A stretch of 52,168 nt of DNA from an uncultured Bacteroidales bacterium (GTDB lineage: Bacteria > Bacteroidota > Bacteroidia > Bacteroidales > Bacteroidaceae). The stretch's first letter is position 1. Each line of letters begins with the position of its first letter. The notes below the pieces were generated by a model that ran no database searches, had not been told where the DNA came from, and saw only the letters and a list, made by a program, of their open reading frames with translations. This document shows, piece after piece, positions 18,331 through 28,765 of this stretch. Position numbers and translations under genes: made by a program. The DNA lies in NCBI GenBank assembly GCA_902782245.1, contig CACZMI010000037.1, positions 1 through 52,168 on the forward strand. Reading direction: 5' to 3'.

Positions 18331-19023
18331 TCAGAACGATATGCCCACGGTAAGATAACTCATCTCTGAACACGGGTTAACTGTCAGTCCGGCCGATAAA
18401 GGCAAACTGAAACTCTCTGTTATCTCCAGTTCTTTTGAAGCTGTCAGTGATATGTTGGTTACTGCAAAGCCTTCGGTCCCATAGAGCGGGCTTTCAAAGG
18501 GGACAAATCCCAATGCTGCAGTCCATTCCGCACCACCCAGACTGAAAGGTGCAGCCAGTTCACAATAGGAACTGAAAGCGCTGCTTCCATCGGCCTTTAG
18601 GTCATTGCCTGCAAAGTTTGTATACCAGCTTATTGATGCAAACCCCAAGTCATAACCTGCAAATGCCTCAAACACATGGTTTGTGCTTTCCTTTGCATAC
18701 TTGAAATAACGTCCGTAAGGCTCCGGTCCAACATTGAACCAATAATCGGTAACTCCAACGCTCAATCCGGCAACACTGTAACTGAGAGTGATATCAAACT
18801 CTTTTGTATCGGTCCAGTTGACTATTCCGGTGCTCCCCCATAGTGACAGGTCAAAACCGGCTGCACTTACGCCAAGTGTGGGTTGTATGGCAGCCTCACC
18901 AAGATCACATCCACGCCATATATATCGGCTTACGATATCGGCGCCAACTGTTGTTTCAATCTCTGCGTGCAACGGGCAGACCGCTGCTATCATAATTATT
19001 GCTATTGAGAAAATCTTTTTCAT
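18331..19023 (-). CDS. Outer-membrane porin-like protein of the AmtB operon
   Basis: The start at 19023 gives 230 residues beginning with a clear signal peptide (MKKIFSIAIIMIAAVCPLHA); an upstream start would put 20 unrelated residues in front of it. The mature part begins with VGADIVSRYIWRG, the signature of the TorF/Gcw_chp putative porin family, and alternates in beta-strand fashion to a terminal aromatic (VGISF), as expected for an outer-membrane barrel. It lies downstream of glnK-amtB on the same strand before a shared terminator, so it may let ammonium or another small nitrogen source through the outer membrane. That role is inferred from context only. Confidence 0.75.
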   Translation of the reverse strand: MKKIFSIAIIMIAAVCPLHAEIETTVGADIVSRYIWRGCDLGEAAIQPTLGVSAAGFDLSLWGSTGIVNWTDTKEFDITLSYSVAGLSVGVTDYWFNVGPEPYGRYFKYAKESTNHVFEAFAGYDLGFASISWYTNFAGNDLKADGSSAFSSYCELAAPFSLGGAEWTAALGFVPFESPLYGTEGFAVTNISLTASKELEITESFSLPLSAGLTVNPCSEMSYLTVGISF

Positions 19024-19199
19024 AGTTTTATTATTGATTATGGTTATTGATTTAATTATTAAATAATTGAAAACCGAATCCAAAGAACCGGGAATTCATT
19101 CCACCCAATCATTATGGACATAGTAAAGATTTTAAATACGAATCAAATACAGATCGAACAAACTCCGTATGTTCCGGATCCGGCTTTCAATTAAAGGAA

Positions 19200-20444
19200 T
19201 CAGATGTTGTAGGCTGTCTCTCCGTGCTCATAGATATCCAGACCCTCCTCCTCTACTCTGGGCTCAACGCGGATACCGTGAACCTTCTTGAGGATTATGA
19301 ATGTAAGCAGTCCAAGACCGAATGACCATACGCATGTTACAAGCGAGCCGAGAGCCTCAACACCCAGGAAGTGCCAGCCGCCACCGTAGAACAGGCCGCC
19401 GTCAACGGCAAACATTCCGGTCATGAGTGTACCCAGGATACCGCATACTCCGTGAACCGATACAGCACCAACGGGATCATCAATCTTGCAGATCTTATCT
19501 ATCAGGGCAACTGAACCAACCATTGCAACACCGCATACAGCACCAATGATTGCTGCACCGCCTATTGATACCAGATCGCAACCTGCCGTGATACCTACCA
19601 GACCTGCCAGGATGCCGTTGCATACCAGTGAAAGTGAAGGTTTGCCGAATACCAGCCATGTAAGGAACAGAGTTGCCAGTCCGCCTGTGGCAGCAGCCAT
19701 GTTCGTTGTGCACATTACGTGGGAGATTGCGATTGCGTTTTCAGCACCCTCGGCAGCCAGCTGTGAACCGGGGTTGAAACCAAACCAACCGAACCAGAGG
19801 ATGAACACGCCCAGAGCGCCGAATGTAAGGTTGTGACCGGGAATAGCGCGTGATTCGCCTGTCTTTGAGTATTTACCGATACGGGGACCAAGCACCATTG
19901 CACCGGCAAGAGCAATCACGCCACCGCAGGAATGAACGACTGTTGAACCGGCAAAATCATGAAAGCCAAGCTCGCTCAGCCAGCCGCCGCCCCATGTCCA
20001 GTGGCCCTCAATGGGATAGATAACCACTGAAATAATGATTGATATCAGAATATACATGGAGAACTTGGTCCTCTCGGCCATACCGCCCGATACTATAGTA
20101 GCGGCAGTGGCACAAAATACTGTCTGAAATATCAGAGTACACTCGGCAGGAACATTTGAGTCACCAATGAATGACCAGTCAAACAGATGCAGGCCACCTA
20201 TAAAACCGTTGTTGGCTCCATGCATCAAACCAAAACCTATCATCCAGAAAAGGAAGGATCCCACCATGAAATCCACAAAGTTTTTCATGAGTATGTTGGC
20301 AGTGTTCTTGGAACGGGTAAAGCCTGCCTCCACCAGCGCGAAACCGGGCTGCATAAAGAACACCAGCATTGCTGCTATCAATACCCAGACTGTGTCCAGT
20401 CCGCTTATGCTACTCTCACTTACTGTTGTAATAATGTCTTCCAT
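19200..20444 (-). CDS. amtB: Ammonium transporter
   Basis: Inner-membrane ammonium channel of the Amt/MEP/Rh family, 414 residues with about 11 hydrophobic spans. The twin-histidine pore residues are recognisable in STVVHSCGG and VSVHGVCG, and the family motif FMQPGFALVEAGFTR is near the N-terminus. It lacks a long signal peptide and starts with a short periplasmic segment. It begins 21 nt after glnK, and the pair shares the leader-peptide control region upstream. Confidence 0.97.
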   Translation of the reverse strand: MEDIITTVSESSISGLDTVWVLIAAMLVFFMQPGFALVEAGFTRSKNTANILMKNFVDFMVGSFLFWMIGFGLMHGANNGFIGGLHLFDWSFIGDSNVPAECTLIFQTVFCATAATIVSGGMAERTKFSMYILISIIISVVIYPIEGHWTWGGGWLSELGFHDFAGSTVVHSCGGVIALAGAMVLGPRIGKYSKTGESRAIPGHNLTFGALGVFILWFGWFGFNPGSQLAAEGAENAIAISHVMCTTNMAAATGGLATLFLTWLVFGKPSLSLVCNGILAGLVGITAGCDLVSIGGAAIIGAVCGVAMVGSVALIDKICKIDDPVGAVSVHGVCGILGTLMTGMFAVDGGLFYGGGWHFLGVEALGSLVTCVWSFGLGLLTFIILKKVHGIRVEPRVEEEGLDIYEHGETAYNI

Positions 20445-20465
20445 AATTCAATGATTTAACCGTTT

Positions 20466-20813
20466 TTACTTTTTGTCGGCCAGAACCGTATCACCGTGTT
20501 CTCCGGTACGAATTGACCATGTGTCATCTACAGGGCTTACGAATATTCGGCCATCACCCACCTGACCGGTGCGGGCTGCTCCCATGATGGCATCGATGGC
20601 AGGCTGTACAAACTGATCACGGCAGATAATTGTTATCTCAATACGCGAAATGATATCAGTGCTGTACATCACACCACGGTAGATACGATCCTGACGGGCC
20701 TGACCGATAGCATGAACCTCTGCGTAAGAGAACCAGTTGATGTCGGCCTCAAAGAGCGCCTCCTTCACATCTTCAAACCGGGTTTTCCGGATGATTGCTT
20801 CAATCTTTTTCAT
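20466..20813 (-). CDS. glnK: PII nitrogen regulatory protein
   Basis: PII-family sensor of energy and 2-oxoglutarate that blocks AmtB when nitrogen is plentiful. The 115 residues start MKKIEAIIRKTRFEDVKEAL, keep the T-loop with Tyr50 (RGVMYS), and carry TGQVGDGRIFV and RIRTGE-like motifs (SIRTGEHG). First gene of the glnK-amtB-porin operon, preceded by an Asn/Gln-rich leader peptide and terminator. The T-loop sequence (AIGQARQDRIYRG) departs from proteobacterial GlnK, as often in Bacteroidota. Confidence 0.95.
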   Translation of the reverse strand: MKKIEAIIRKTRFEDVKEALFEADINWFSYAEVHAIGQARQDRIYRGVMYSTDIISRIEITIICRDQFVQPAIDAIMGAARTGQVGDGRIFVSPVDDTWSIRTGEHGDTVLADKK

Positions 20814-20861
20814 TGTGTTTTGATTTGAGGTTAATTATTGTGTTTTGATGCATCGTTAAAC

Positions 20862-20892
20862 AAAAAAAGGCCGGTCTAAAAAGACCAGCCTT
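20862..20892 (-). terminator. glnK-amtB attenuator terminator with competing antiterminator
   Basis: Minus-strand 11-bp stem (AAGGCTGGTCT with AGACCGGCCTT, one G-U pair, T4 loop) followed by a T-rich tract, about 50 nt before glnK. GACCGGTC in leader codons 36-38 (20939-20932) can pair with GGCTGGTC of the 5' arm (20890-20883): eight pairs, two of them G-U. This matches the arrangement at asnB. Confidence 0.85.
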
Positions 20893-20921
20893 AATTCTTT
20901 TTTCTTTATCTAAATCAACAG

Positions 20922-21044
20922 TTACATACCTGACCGGTCAAAAGGTATAACCATCGGAACCTGATTATTATTCTGGTTCTGATTATTCTGCTGCTGATTA
21001 TTATTCAGCTGAACAGTGGTTATATTCTTAAAACCGATAAACAT
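20922..21044 (-). CDS. Asn/Gln-rich leader peptide of glnK-amtB (40 aa)
   Basis: A 40-codon ORF from ATG at 21044 (preceded by TTTTT) to TAA at 20922. Residues 14-28 are only Asn and Gln (NNNQQQNNQNQNNNQ), followed by VPMVIPFDRSGM. From 20981 to 20948 it matches the asnB leader at 33 of 34 nucleotides, and the peptide motif QNQNNNQV-x-MV-xx-F is shared. An upstream in-frame ATG exists at 21110, but it would lie upstream of the predicted start site. Seven codons separate the last Gln from the antiterminator segment. Role as a translation sensor is inferred from layout and from the paralogous leader at asnB. Confidence 0.85.
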   Translation of the reverse strand: MFIGFKNITTVQLNNNQQQNNQNQNNNQVPMVIPFDRSGM

Positions 21045-21075
21045 AAAAATGTATTGTTGTTTCTGATTTCTGGTG

Positions 21076-21083
21076 CAAAGGTA
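21076..21083 (-). promoter_or_regulatory. -7 element of the glnK leader promoter
   Basis: TACCTTTG on the minus strand fits TAnnTTTG exactly, with a predicted start about 24 nt before the leader ATG. No TTG lies at the standard 19-21 nt distance (the nearest is 24 nt upstream), so an activator may assist. The 20814-21270 gap thus holds this promoter, the leader and attenuator, and the divergent promoter at 21212-21242. Confidence 0.6.
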
Positions 21084-21211
21084 CAACGCATTCTGATACA
21101 TTGTTCTCAAAAAGACGAAAATTTTTACCTAATTCTATCAAATTTCCAAAATTTCTGACATTTAGTAAGTACAACTAACAAATTTGCAACATCTTGATAT
21201 ACGACATCAAA

Positions 21212-21242
21212 TTTGTCATCTCTATGAAAATGAGTATATTTA
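21212..21242 (+). promoter_or_regulatory. Promoter of the CotH/LTD surface protein gene
   Basis: TTTG (21212-21215), 19-nt spacer, TATATTTA (21235-21242), close to the Bacteroidota consensus, 29 nt before the ATG at 21271. It is divergent from the glnK leader promoter. Confidence 0.65.
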
Positions 21243-21270
21243 CATCCAATAAAAAGGAACTGACCTGATT

Positions 21271-24200
21271 ATGAAACTCTCAAACTACCTTTCGGTCATG
21301 GCCGTGCTGACCATAATGGCAGCAATGCCCGCTAAAGCACAGATTATAATAAATGAGGTACTGGCATCAAACGGCAGCACCAATACGGATCCTGATTACG
21401 GGGCAAACGCTGACTGGATAGAACTGCACAATGCCGGACAGGCCGATGTAAACCTGCGCGGATGGTCAATCACAGACAACCTGAACAAACCCGCCAAGTT
21501 CGTTCTGCCCGACACAACCGTCAATGCCGGAGGCTTTCTGCTGATATGGTGCGATGACTTGGGTACCGGACTACACGCCGGATTCAAGTTGAGTGCCGAC
21601 GGTGAGGAGGTGGGTCTTTTTGATGCTGACGGCAAGATGGTTGACAGCATGTCATTCGGACCGCAATACGGCGATGTGAGTTTTGGCCGTTCCTTAGATA
21701 ATGCCGGATTGCCGGTCTTCTTCATGATCCCCACTCCCGGTGCCGCCAACACCACTCAGGGGTATACAGGCAGATCCAACCAGCCGGTTATACAGACACA
21801 GGGCGGAGCCTATGCGGGATCCGTTACGGTAACGGTCACCAATGATCAGGGAGGTGTGGTTTATTATACCACTGACGGTTCAGAGCCTACTAAAGAGTCA
21901 AATGTATATACTTCTCCCCTCACCTTCACCCAGACTACGGTATTCAGGGCACGCATACTGGAGGACGGCAAGATGCCCGGTCTGACCAAGACCATGACAT
22001 ATTTCCTTAATGATGAGTTCCAGGGCCACAGTCTGCCCATAGTATCGCTGGCAACTGAGAGCGGCAACTTCTGGGACTCCGAGCATGGAATTTACGGTTG
22101 GACCAACGCACATAACGAAAAGGCCGATTTTGAGATTCCGGTAAACATAGAACTCTATGAGAACAACGGCAGCGACAGGGCTGCGTTCAACGAGCCTGCA
22201 GGCGTAAAGATAAACGGCCTGTATGCATGGCAACTGCCGCAGAAGATGCTTGGAGTATATTTCAAGAAGAAATACGGCGAGAGCAAACTGTCATACCAGC
22301 TGTTCCATGACGACGGGCGCAACGAGTTTGATGATTTTGCGCTGCGCGCATCGGGCAACGACTGGAACTACACCATGTTCCGTGACGGCCTGCTCCAGCA
22401 GGCATGCCGCAGGGGCGGGCTCAATCTGGCCCTGCAGGCGTTCCGTCCTTCGGTAGTATATCTTAACGGAGAATTCCTGGGAATCCACAATATTCGCGAA
22501 AAGGTCAACGAGGAGTATATAGAAACCCGTTACGGCCTTGAAGCCGGTACATTTGACATGATTGAAGGCGACCAGAACGTCGAGGCCGGCGATTGGGAGG
22601 AGTGGAACCATTACAAGGAACTGTGGCAGAAAGACCTGAGCGTACAGAGCAATTATGACGCTCTGGCTGCCATTATGGACGTGGAGAACTACACCGATTT
22701 CATGGTTGCACAGATTTGGAGCCACAACACATCGGTCAACCACAACCCTATGGCCTGGAAGCCTAAGGAAGGAGGCGTATGGCGCTGGATATTTACTGAC
22801 GGCGACCGTGGTTTCAACAATTATGCCGATGACTATACCGACTGGTATGCCGGTAAGGCCAACATGCCTTTCGGATCAATGCTCAAGAATGAAGGTTACA
22901 GCAGGTATTTCTGCAAACGTGCCGCCGACCTCCTGTTCACGGCGTTCAATCCGGAGGAGATACAGCGCCAGGTGACAGAGCACAGCAAGGATATAGAGCC
23001 GCTCATGGAGCAGCAGGTTCAGAGATGGCTGGGCACCAGCAGTTCCTACAGCGGCAATGCCCTTACATCGACCCGTCAATGGCGCAGCCGTATCAGTTAT
23101 CTGCGTGATTTCTGCAACGGCCGCCCCATTGTACTGCTTTGGGATATGTATGAGAACTACGGTACCGGAGCTCCAGCCCTGCTCACCCTTACCGGCAAGA
23201 ATGGTTTTGAGTTCAACGGCCTGGCTATCAACAAGGACAAGTGGTGCGGATCATACCCCACCGATATGGAGATAACCCTTACCGCCCGACAGCGTGTAGG
23301 TTACACGTTCAAGGGTTGGCGTGAAAATGCAGTTAAAAAACTGATTTCCACCGGCAACGAATGGAAATATCTTGATGACGGAAGCACCCCCGCATCATGG
23401 TATACCACCTCTTTTGATGACTCCGGATGGAAAGCGGGAGCATCACCATTAGGATATGATACCGACAACAAGATGACAGACCTGATAAAAACCACCGTGA
23501 ACTACGGATCGGAAAACTCCAAATATGTCATCACATATTTCCGCCGCAAATTCACGGTTGAGGATGATCCCGCATCTTACCTGCAGATAAAGCTCCGCCT
23601 TCTGCGCGATGACGGCGCGGTTGTTTACATTAACGGCAAGCAAATCATCCGCAGCAACCTCAGGGAGAACTTTGAATCCAATCCGCTGGCTGACAATTAC
23701 GCCATTCCCAAGCGTGCCGCAATAAGATATGTCACGTACGATATCGACCCGTCCTGGCTGCATCAGGGAGAAAACACCATAGCAGTGGAGGTACACCAGA
23801 CATCAAGGAGCAGTTCCGATATCATTATGGACGTTGAACTTCTTGCGGTGCTTAACCAGACTGCATCACAGAACCGGCTGAGCGGACAAAACAGCCCCAC
23901 AATCAAGTTATCCATTGATTCCGATATAGCAGTGGAGGCCATGTATGAGCCATCCGGCCTTAACATGCTTCCCGATACCATATTCACCGATATCACCCTG
24001 CAAAAGTCCAAGTCCCCCTATTATACCGCGGCCGATGTCACCATCGTCAAAGGCGCACGCCTTACCGTCGAGCCGGGTGTAGAGATCCGGTTTGCACCAA
24101 ACTCATGCATGATCGTGCATGGAGGCCTTACCGCACAGGGCACCAGTTCGGACAGCATACGTTTTGTACTCAACCCGCAATATGCCGGACAGTCCTGGGG

Positions 24201-25611
24201 AGCCGTCTGCTTCATAAACAGCGATTCCAAGTCAACGCTCAGCTATGCCACCATGCGGGATGCCTGTCAGGGTCCTCGCCTTTACAACTGCGTGGCAGCC
24301 ATATCGGCCTACAACTGCCGGCAACTGGTGCTTGACCATCTGAACATAACGGATGTAACCAGCAATCCCATCGCTGCCCGTTACAGTGACGTGACACTTA
24401 CAAACAGCATAATACACAGCCGTGTTACCGGTGACCTGATTAACATCAAGTACGGTTCCGGACGTGTGGAGCACTGCACTTTCATAGGCAATGACCAGGT
24501 TGACACCGATGCCATTGACTTTGACGGCATAAACGGCGGAATAATCAGGGATGTGGTGGCGCACCACTTCCTTGGTGACAACAGTGATGCCGTGGATATA
24601 GGAGAACAGGCTATTGGCGTGATCATTGACAGCCTTCTGGCATACACCATAACCGACAAGGGTATCAGTGTTGGCCAGCGCTCGACCGTAAAGGTGAGCA
24701 ACTCAACGTTCATTCAGACCAATATGGGCGTTGCCGTGAAGGACTCATGCCATGCCGATGTGGACAAGTGCACATTCTTTGCCGTTGCTACTCCGGTGGC
24801 ATGCTATGAGAAGGTTGACGGCCGTCTGGGCGGAAATGCAGTGGTTACTGAATGTATCCTTTCCAACAGCTACGATCTGACATACCAGTGCGATGAGAAT
24901 TCAAGCATCAGGTTCAGCGGATCGCTCTCAGACGGTGACACGCTCTCTGCAGGCAACCTGTACGGTGACCCGCAGTTTGCATCGGCCACCAACTACATGC
25001 TCACACCGGCCAACCTTATGATCGGTTCCCGGTATATGCCTGAGACCCCGCAGACAGAGCCTGTCATAAGCGAGATATGCTACCACCCCACTCTTGACTC
25101 CGAGTCAGAGTACATAAGGATTTACAACCCGGCCGATGTGCCTTTTGACATAAGCGGATACATACTCAGTCAGGCCTTTGACTTCACATTCCCCGAAGGA
25201 AGCCTTATTCCGGCGCAAAAGAGCATCTATGTAGCGGCCAATGCCTCAAAACTCTCGCCTAGAGTAAACGGCGATAAGGTATGGCAGTGGACCGACGGAA
25301 AGCTCTCCAATGACGGTGAGTCTGTGCGCCTTAGCAATCCGGCAGGCATAGTCGTTGACCAGGTTACATACATGAGCGTGGCTCCGTGGCCTGTATCGGA
25401 ACAATCCGGCACTACGGTACTGCTGCTGCGTGACCTGAATACAGACAACCACATGGCTGCCAACTGGACCCTCAAGCAGTATCCTACCGATGTGGAGCTG
25501 ATTCCTGCAGCGCCGGGTTCAGATATGATCTACGACCTTAACGGCCGTCCTGTTGAGGGCCAGCCCCGCGGCATCGTAATCATCAACGGCAAGTTGTATT
25601 ATCACAAATAG
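21271..25611 (+). CDS. Large exported multidomain protein: LTD, CotH kinase-like, beta-helix, LTD
   Basis: A 1446-residue exported protein with signal peptide (MKLSNYLSVMAVLTIMAAMPAKA). Domains in order: lamin-tail domain (about 25-160, IIINEVLASNGS), a chitobiase-C-like beta domain (about 190-240, VVYYTTDGSEPT), a CotH kinase-like region (about 250-550, with WRWIFTDGDRGFNN as candidate catalytic segment), a beta-sandwich segment near 690-860, a right-handed beta-helix (about 890-1250, repeated short strands), a second LTD near 1265-1380, and a C-terminal tail MIYDLNGRPVEGQPRGIVII typical of surface proteins of Prevotella-like bacteria. Substrate unknown; probably cell-surface, structural or phosphorylating. 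Its strand is opposite to its neighbours, and its 3' end is convergent with pyrG. Confidence 0.8.
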   Translation: MKLSNYLSVMAVLTIMAAMPAKAQIIINEVLASNGSTNTDPDYGANADWIELHNAGQADVNLRGWSITDNLNKPAKFVLPDTTVNAGGFLLIWCDDLGTGLHAGFKLSADGEEVGLFDADGKMVDSMSFGPQYGDVSFGRSLDNAGLPVFFMIPTPGAANTTQGYTGRSNQPVIQTQGGAYAGSVTVTVTNDQGGVVYYTTDGSEPTKESNVYTSPLTFTQTTVFRARILEDGKMPGLTKTMTYFLNDEFQGHSLPIVSLATESGNFWDSEHGIYGWTNAHNEKADFEIPVNIELYENNGSDRAAFNEPAGVKINGLYAWQLPQKMLGVYFKKKYGESKLSYQLFHDDGRNEFDDFALRASGNDWNYTMFRDGLLQQACRRGGLNLALQAFRPSVVYLNGEFLGIHNIREKVNEEYIETRYGLEAGTFDMIEGDQNVEAGDWEEWNHYKELWQKDLSVQSNYDALAAIMDVENYTDFMVAQIWSHNTSVNHNPMAWKPKEGGVWRWIFTDGDRGFNNYADDYTDWYAGKANMPFGSMLKNEGYSRYFCKRAADLLFTAFNPEEIQRQVTEHSKDIEPLMEQQVQRWLGTSSSYSGNALTSTRQWRSRISYLRDFCNGRPIVLLWDMYENYGTGAPALLTLTGKNGFEFNGLAINKDKWCGSYPTDMEITLTARQRVGYTFKGWRENAVKKLISTGNEWKYLDDGSTPASWYTTSFDDSGWKAGASPLGYDTDNKMTDLIKTTVNYGSENSKYVITYFRRKFTVEDDPASYLQIKLRLLRDDGAVVYINGKQIIRSNLRENFESNPLADNYAIPKRAAIRYVTYDIDPSWLHQGENTIAVEVHQTSRSSSDIIMDVELLAVLNQTASQNRLSGQNSPTIKLSIDSDIAVEAMYEPSGLNMLPDTIFTDITLQKSKSPYYTAADVTIVKGARLTVEPGVEIRFAPNSCMIVHGGLTAQGTSSDSIRFVLNPQYAGQSWGAVCFINSDSKSTLSYATMRDACQGPRLYNCVAAISAYNCRQLVLDHLNITDVTSNPIAARYSDVTLTNSIIHSRVTGDLINIKYGSGRVEHCTFIGNDQVDTDAIDFDGINGGIIRDVVAHHFLGDNSDAVDIGEQAIGVIIDSLLAYTITDKGISVGQRSTVKVSNSTFIQTNMGVAVKDSCHADVDKCTFFAVATPVACYEKVDGRLGGNAVVTECILSNSYDLTYQCDENSSIRFSGSLSDGDTLSAGNLYGDPQFASATNYMLTPANLMIGSRYMPETPQTEPVISEICYHPTLDSESEYIRIYNPADVPFDISGYILSQAFDFTFPEGSLIPAQKSIYVAANASKLSPRVNGDKVWQWTDGKLSNDGESVRLSNPAGIVVDQVTYMSVAPWPVSEQSGTTVLLLRDLNTDNHMAANWTLKQYPTDVELIPAAPGSDMIYDLNGRPVEGQPRGIVIINGKLYYHK

Positions 25612-25614
25612 CAC

Positions 25615-27372
<1,758 letters not shown>

Positions 27373-28755
27373 TCAGCTTTTGTGATTGTAAAGGTTTGTC
27401 GGATAATCGCCGTTAAAGCAGGCGGTGCAGAGTTCGCATCGGCCCATATCCCTGCCCGATGCCTTGTAAAGTGATTCAAGTGAGAGATAGTACAGTGAGT
27501 CGGCGCCTATGTAGTCACGTATCTCCTCCACGGTATGGCTGGAGCCGATAAGTTCCTCGGATGTACCCGTATCGACCCCGTAATAACAGGGATATGCGTA
27601 TTTGGGACTTGCAATGCACACATGGACCTCAGTAGCCCCCGCCTCACGCAGCATACCCACAATACGGCGCGATGTGGTGCCGCGCACAATGGAATCGTCA
27701 ATAAGAATCACTCGCTTGCCGTTCACTATGCTGCGTACGGGCGACAGTTTCATACGGACGCCCTTGTCACGCATCTGCTGCGTAGGCTGAATGAACGTGC
27801 GCCCCACGTACTTGTTCTTGAGCAGACCCATCTCATACGGTATTCCGCTTGCCTCGGCATAACCCATAGCCGCACTGAGACTAGAATCGGGCACACCCAC
27901 CACGATATCTGCATCGACCGGATGCTCCTCATAGAGCAGACGGCCCGACAGTTTACGGAACGAGTGCACGTTACAGCCCTCAATGTCGCTGTCAGGACGA
28001 GCAAAATAGATATACTCCATCACACACATACGGTGGCTGCGGAGTTTTGAATAGTCATTGGAACGGATTCCGTGATGGTCTATGGTTATTATCTCACCCG
28101 GATTGACATCACGTATGAACTCTGCGCCTATGGCGTCGAATGCGCAGGTTTCGCTGGCCACGACATACCCTTCGCCCAGTTTTGCTATCGAGAGCGGATG
28201 GAATCCGTACTTGTCGCGGCAAGCATAAATGCGGTTTGGAGTCATTATGACCAGTGAGAATGCGCCCTCAATCATGTTCAGGGCATTGATAAGGTTTATT
28301 ATGCGGTCCTCCTCGGTGGGATCCTTCTTGATAAGATGCGCAAACAGCTCGCTGTCCGATGTGGTCTGCAGCAGACTGCCGCGGCGCTCCAGATACATGC
28401 GCAACTCATGGGAGTTGATGATGTTTCCGTTATGGGCAATGGCAAAATTCCCGGTATAATGATGGAACGTGAACGGCTGTATGTTCTCCAGACCGCCCAC
28501 ATTGGTAGTGGGATAACGCACATGACCAATGGCAATGTTGCCGGTCAGTTCGTCCAGGTTCTTCTCGCCGAAAATCTCTATCACCAGACCGGCACCCTTG
28601 TGAAGATGGAACTGTCCCTGATCATCGGCCGATACAATTCCGCACCCCTGCTGACCGCGGTGCTGCAGGCTGTGAAGGGCATAATAGGCATACTGTGCGG
28701 CGTTCTCCACGCCGTAAATGCCAAACACTCCGCATTCGTGATGTATTTCTTCCAT
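27373..28755 (-). CDS. purF: Amidophosphoribosyltransferase
   Basis: First step of purine synthesis: PRPP plus glutamine to phosphoribosylamine. The start at 28755 gives 460 residues beginning MEEIHHECGVFG, a short propeptide before nucleophile Cys8. A longer open frame extends 51 codons upstream but runs into glmS and has no family similarity. The PRPP loop VILIDDSIVRGTTSR and the late cysteines (CELCTAC) suggest the Bacillus-type iron-sulfur enzyme. It lies 10 nt after glmS and 3 nt before pyrG, so three glutamine amidotransferases are in one operon under one leader peptide. Confidence 0.96.
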   Translation of the reverse strand: MEEIHHECGVFGIYGVENAAQYAYYALHSLQHRGQQGCGIVSADDQGQFHLHKGAGLVIEIFGEKNLDELTGNIAIGHVRYPTTNVGGLENIQPFTFHHYTGNFAIAHNGNIINSHELRMYLERRGSLLQTTSDSELFAHLIKKDPTEEDRIINLINALNMIEGAFSLVIMTPNRIYACRDKYGFHPLSIAKLGEGYVVASETCAFDAIGAEFIRDVNPGEIITIDHHGIRSNDYSKLRSHRMCVMEYIYFARPDSDIEGCNVHSFRKLSGRLLYEEHPVDADIVVGVPDSSLSAAMGYAEASGIPYEMGLLKNKYVGRTFIQPTQQMRDKGVRMKLSPVRSIVNGKRVILIDDSIVRGTTSRRIVGMLREAGATEVHVCIASPKYAYPCYYGVDTGTSEELIGSSHTVEEIRDYIGADSLYYLSLESLYKASGRDMGRCELCTACFNGDYPTNLYNHKS

Positions 28756-28765
28756 ATTGAGGATA

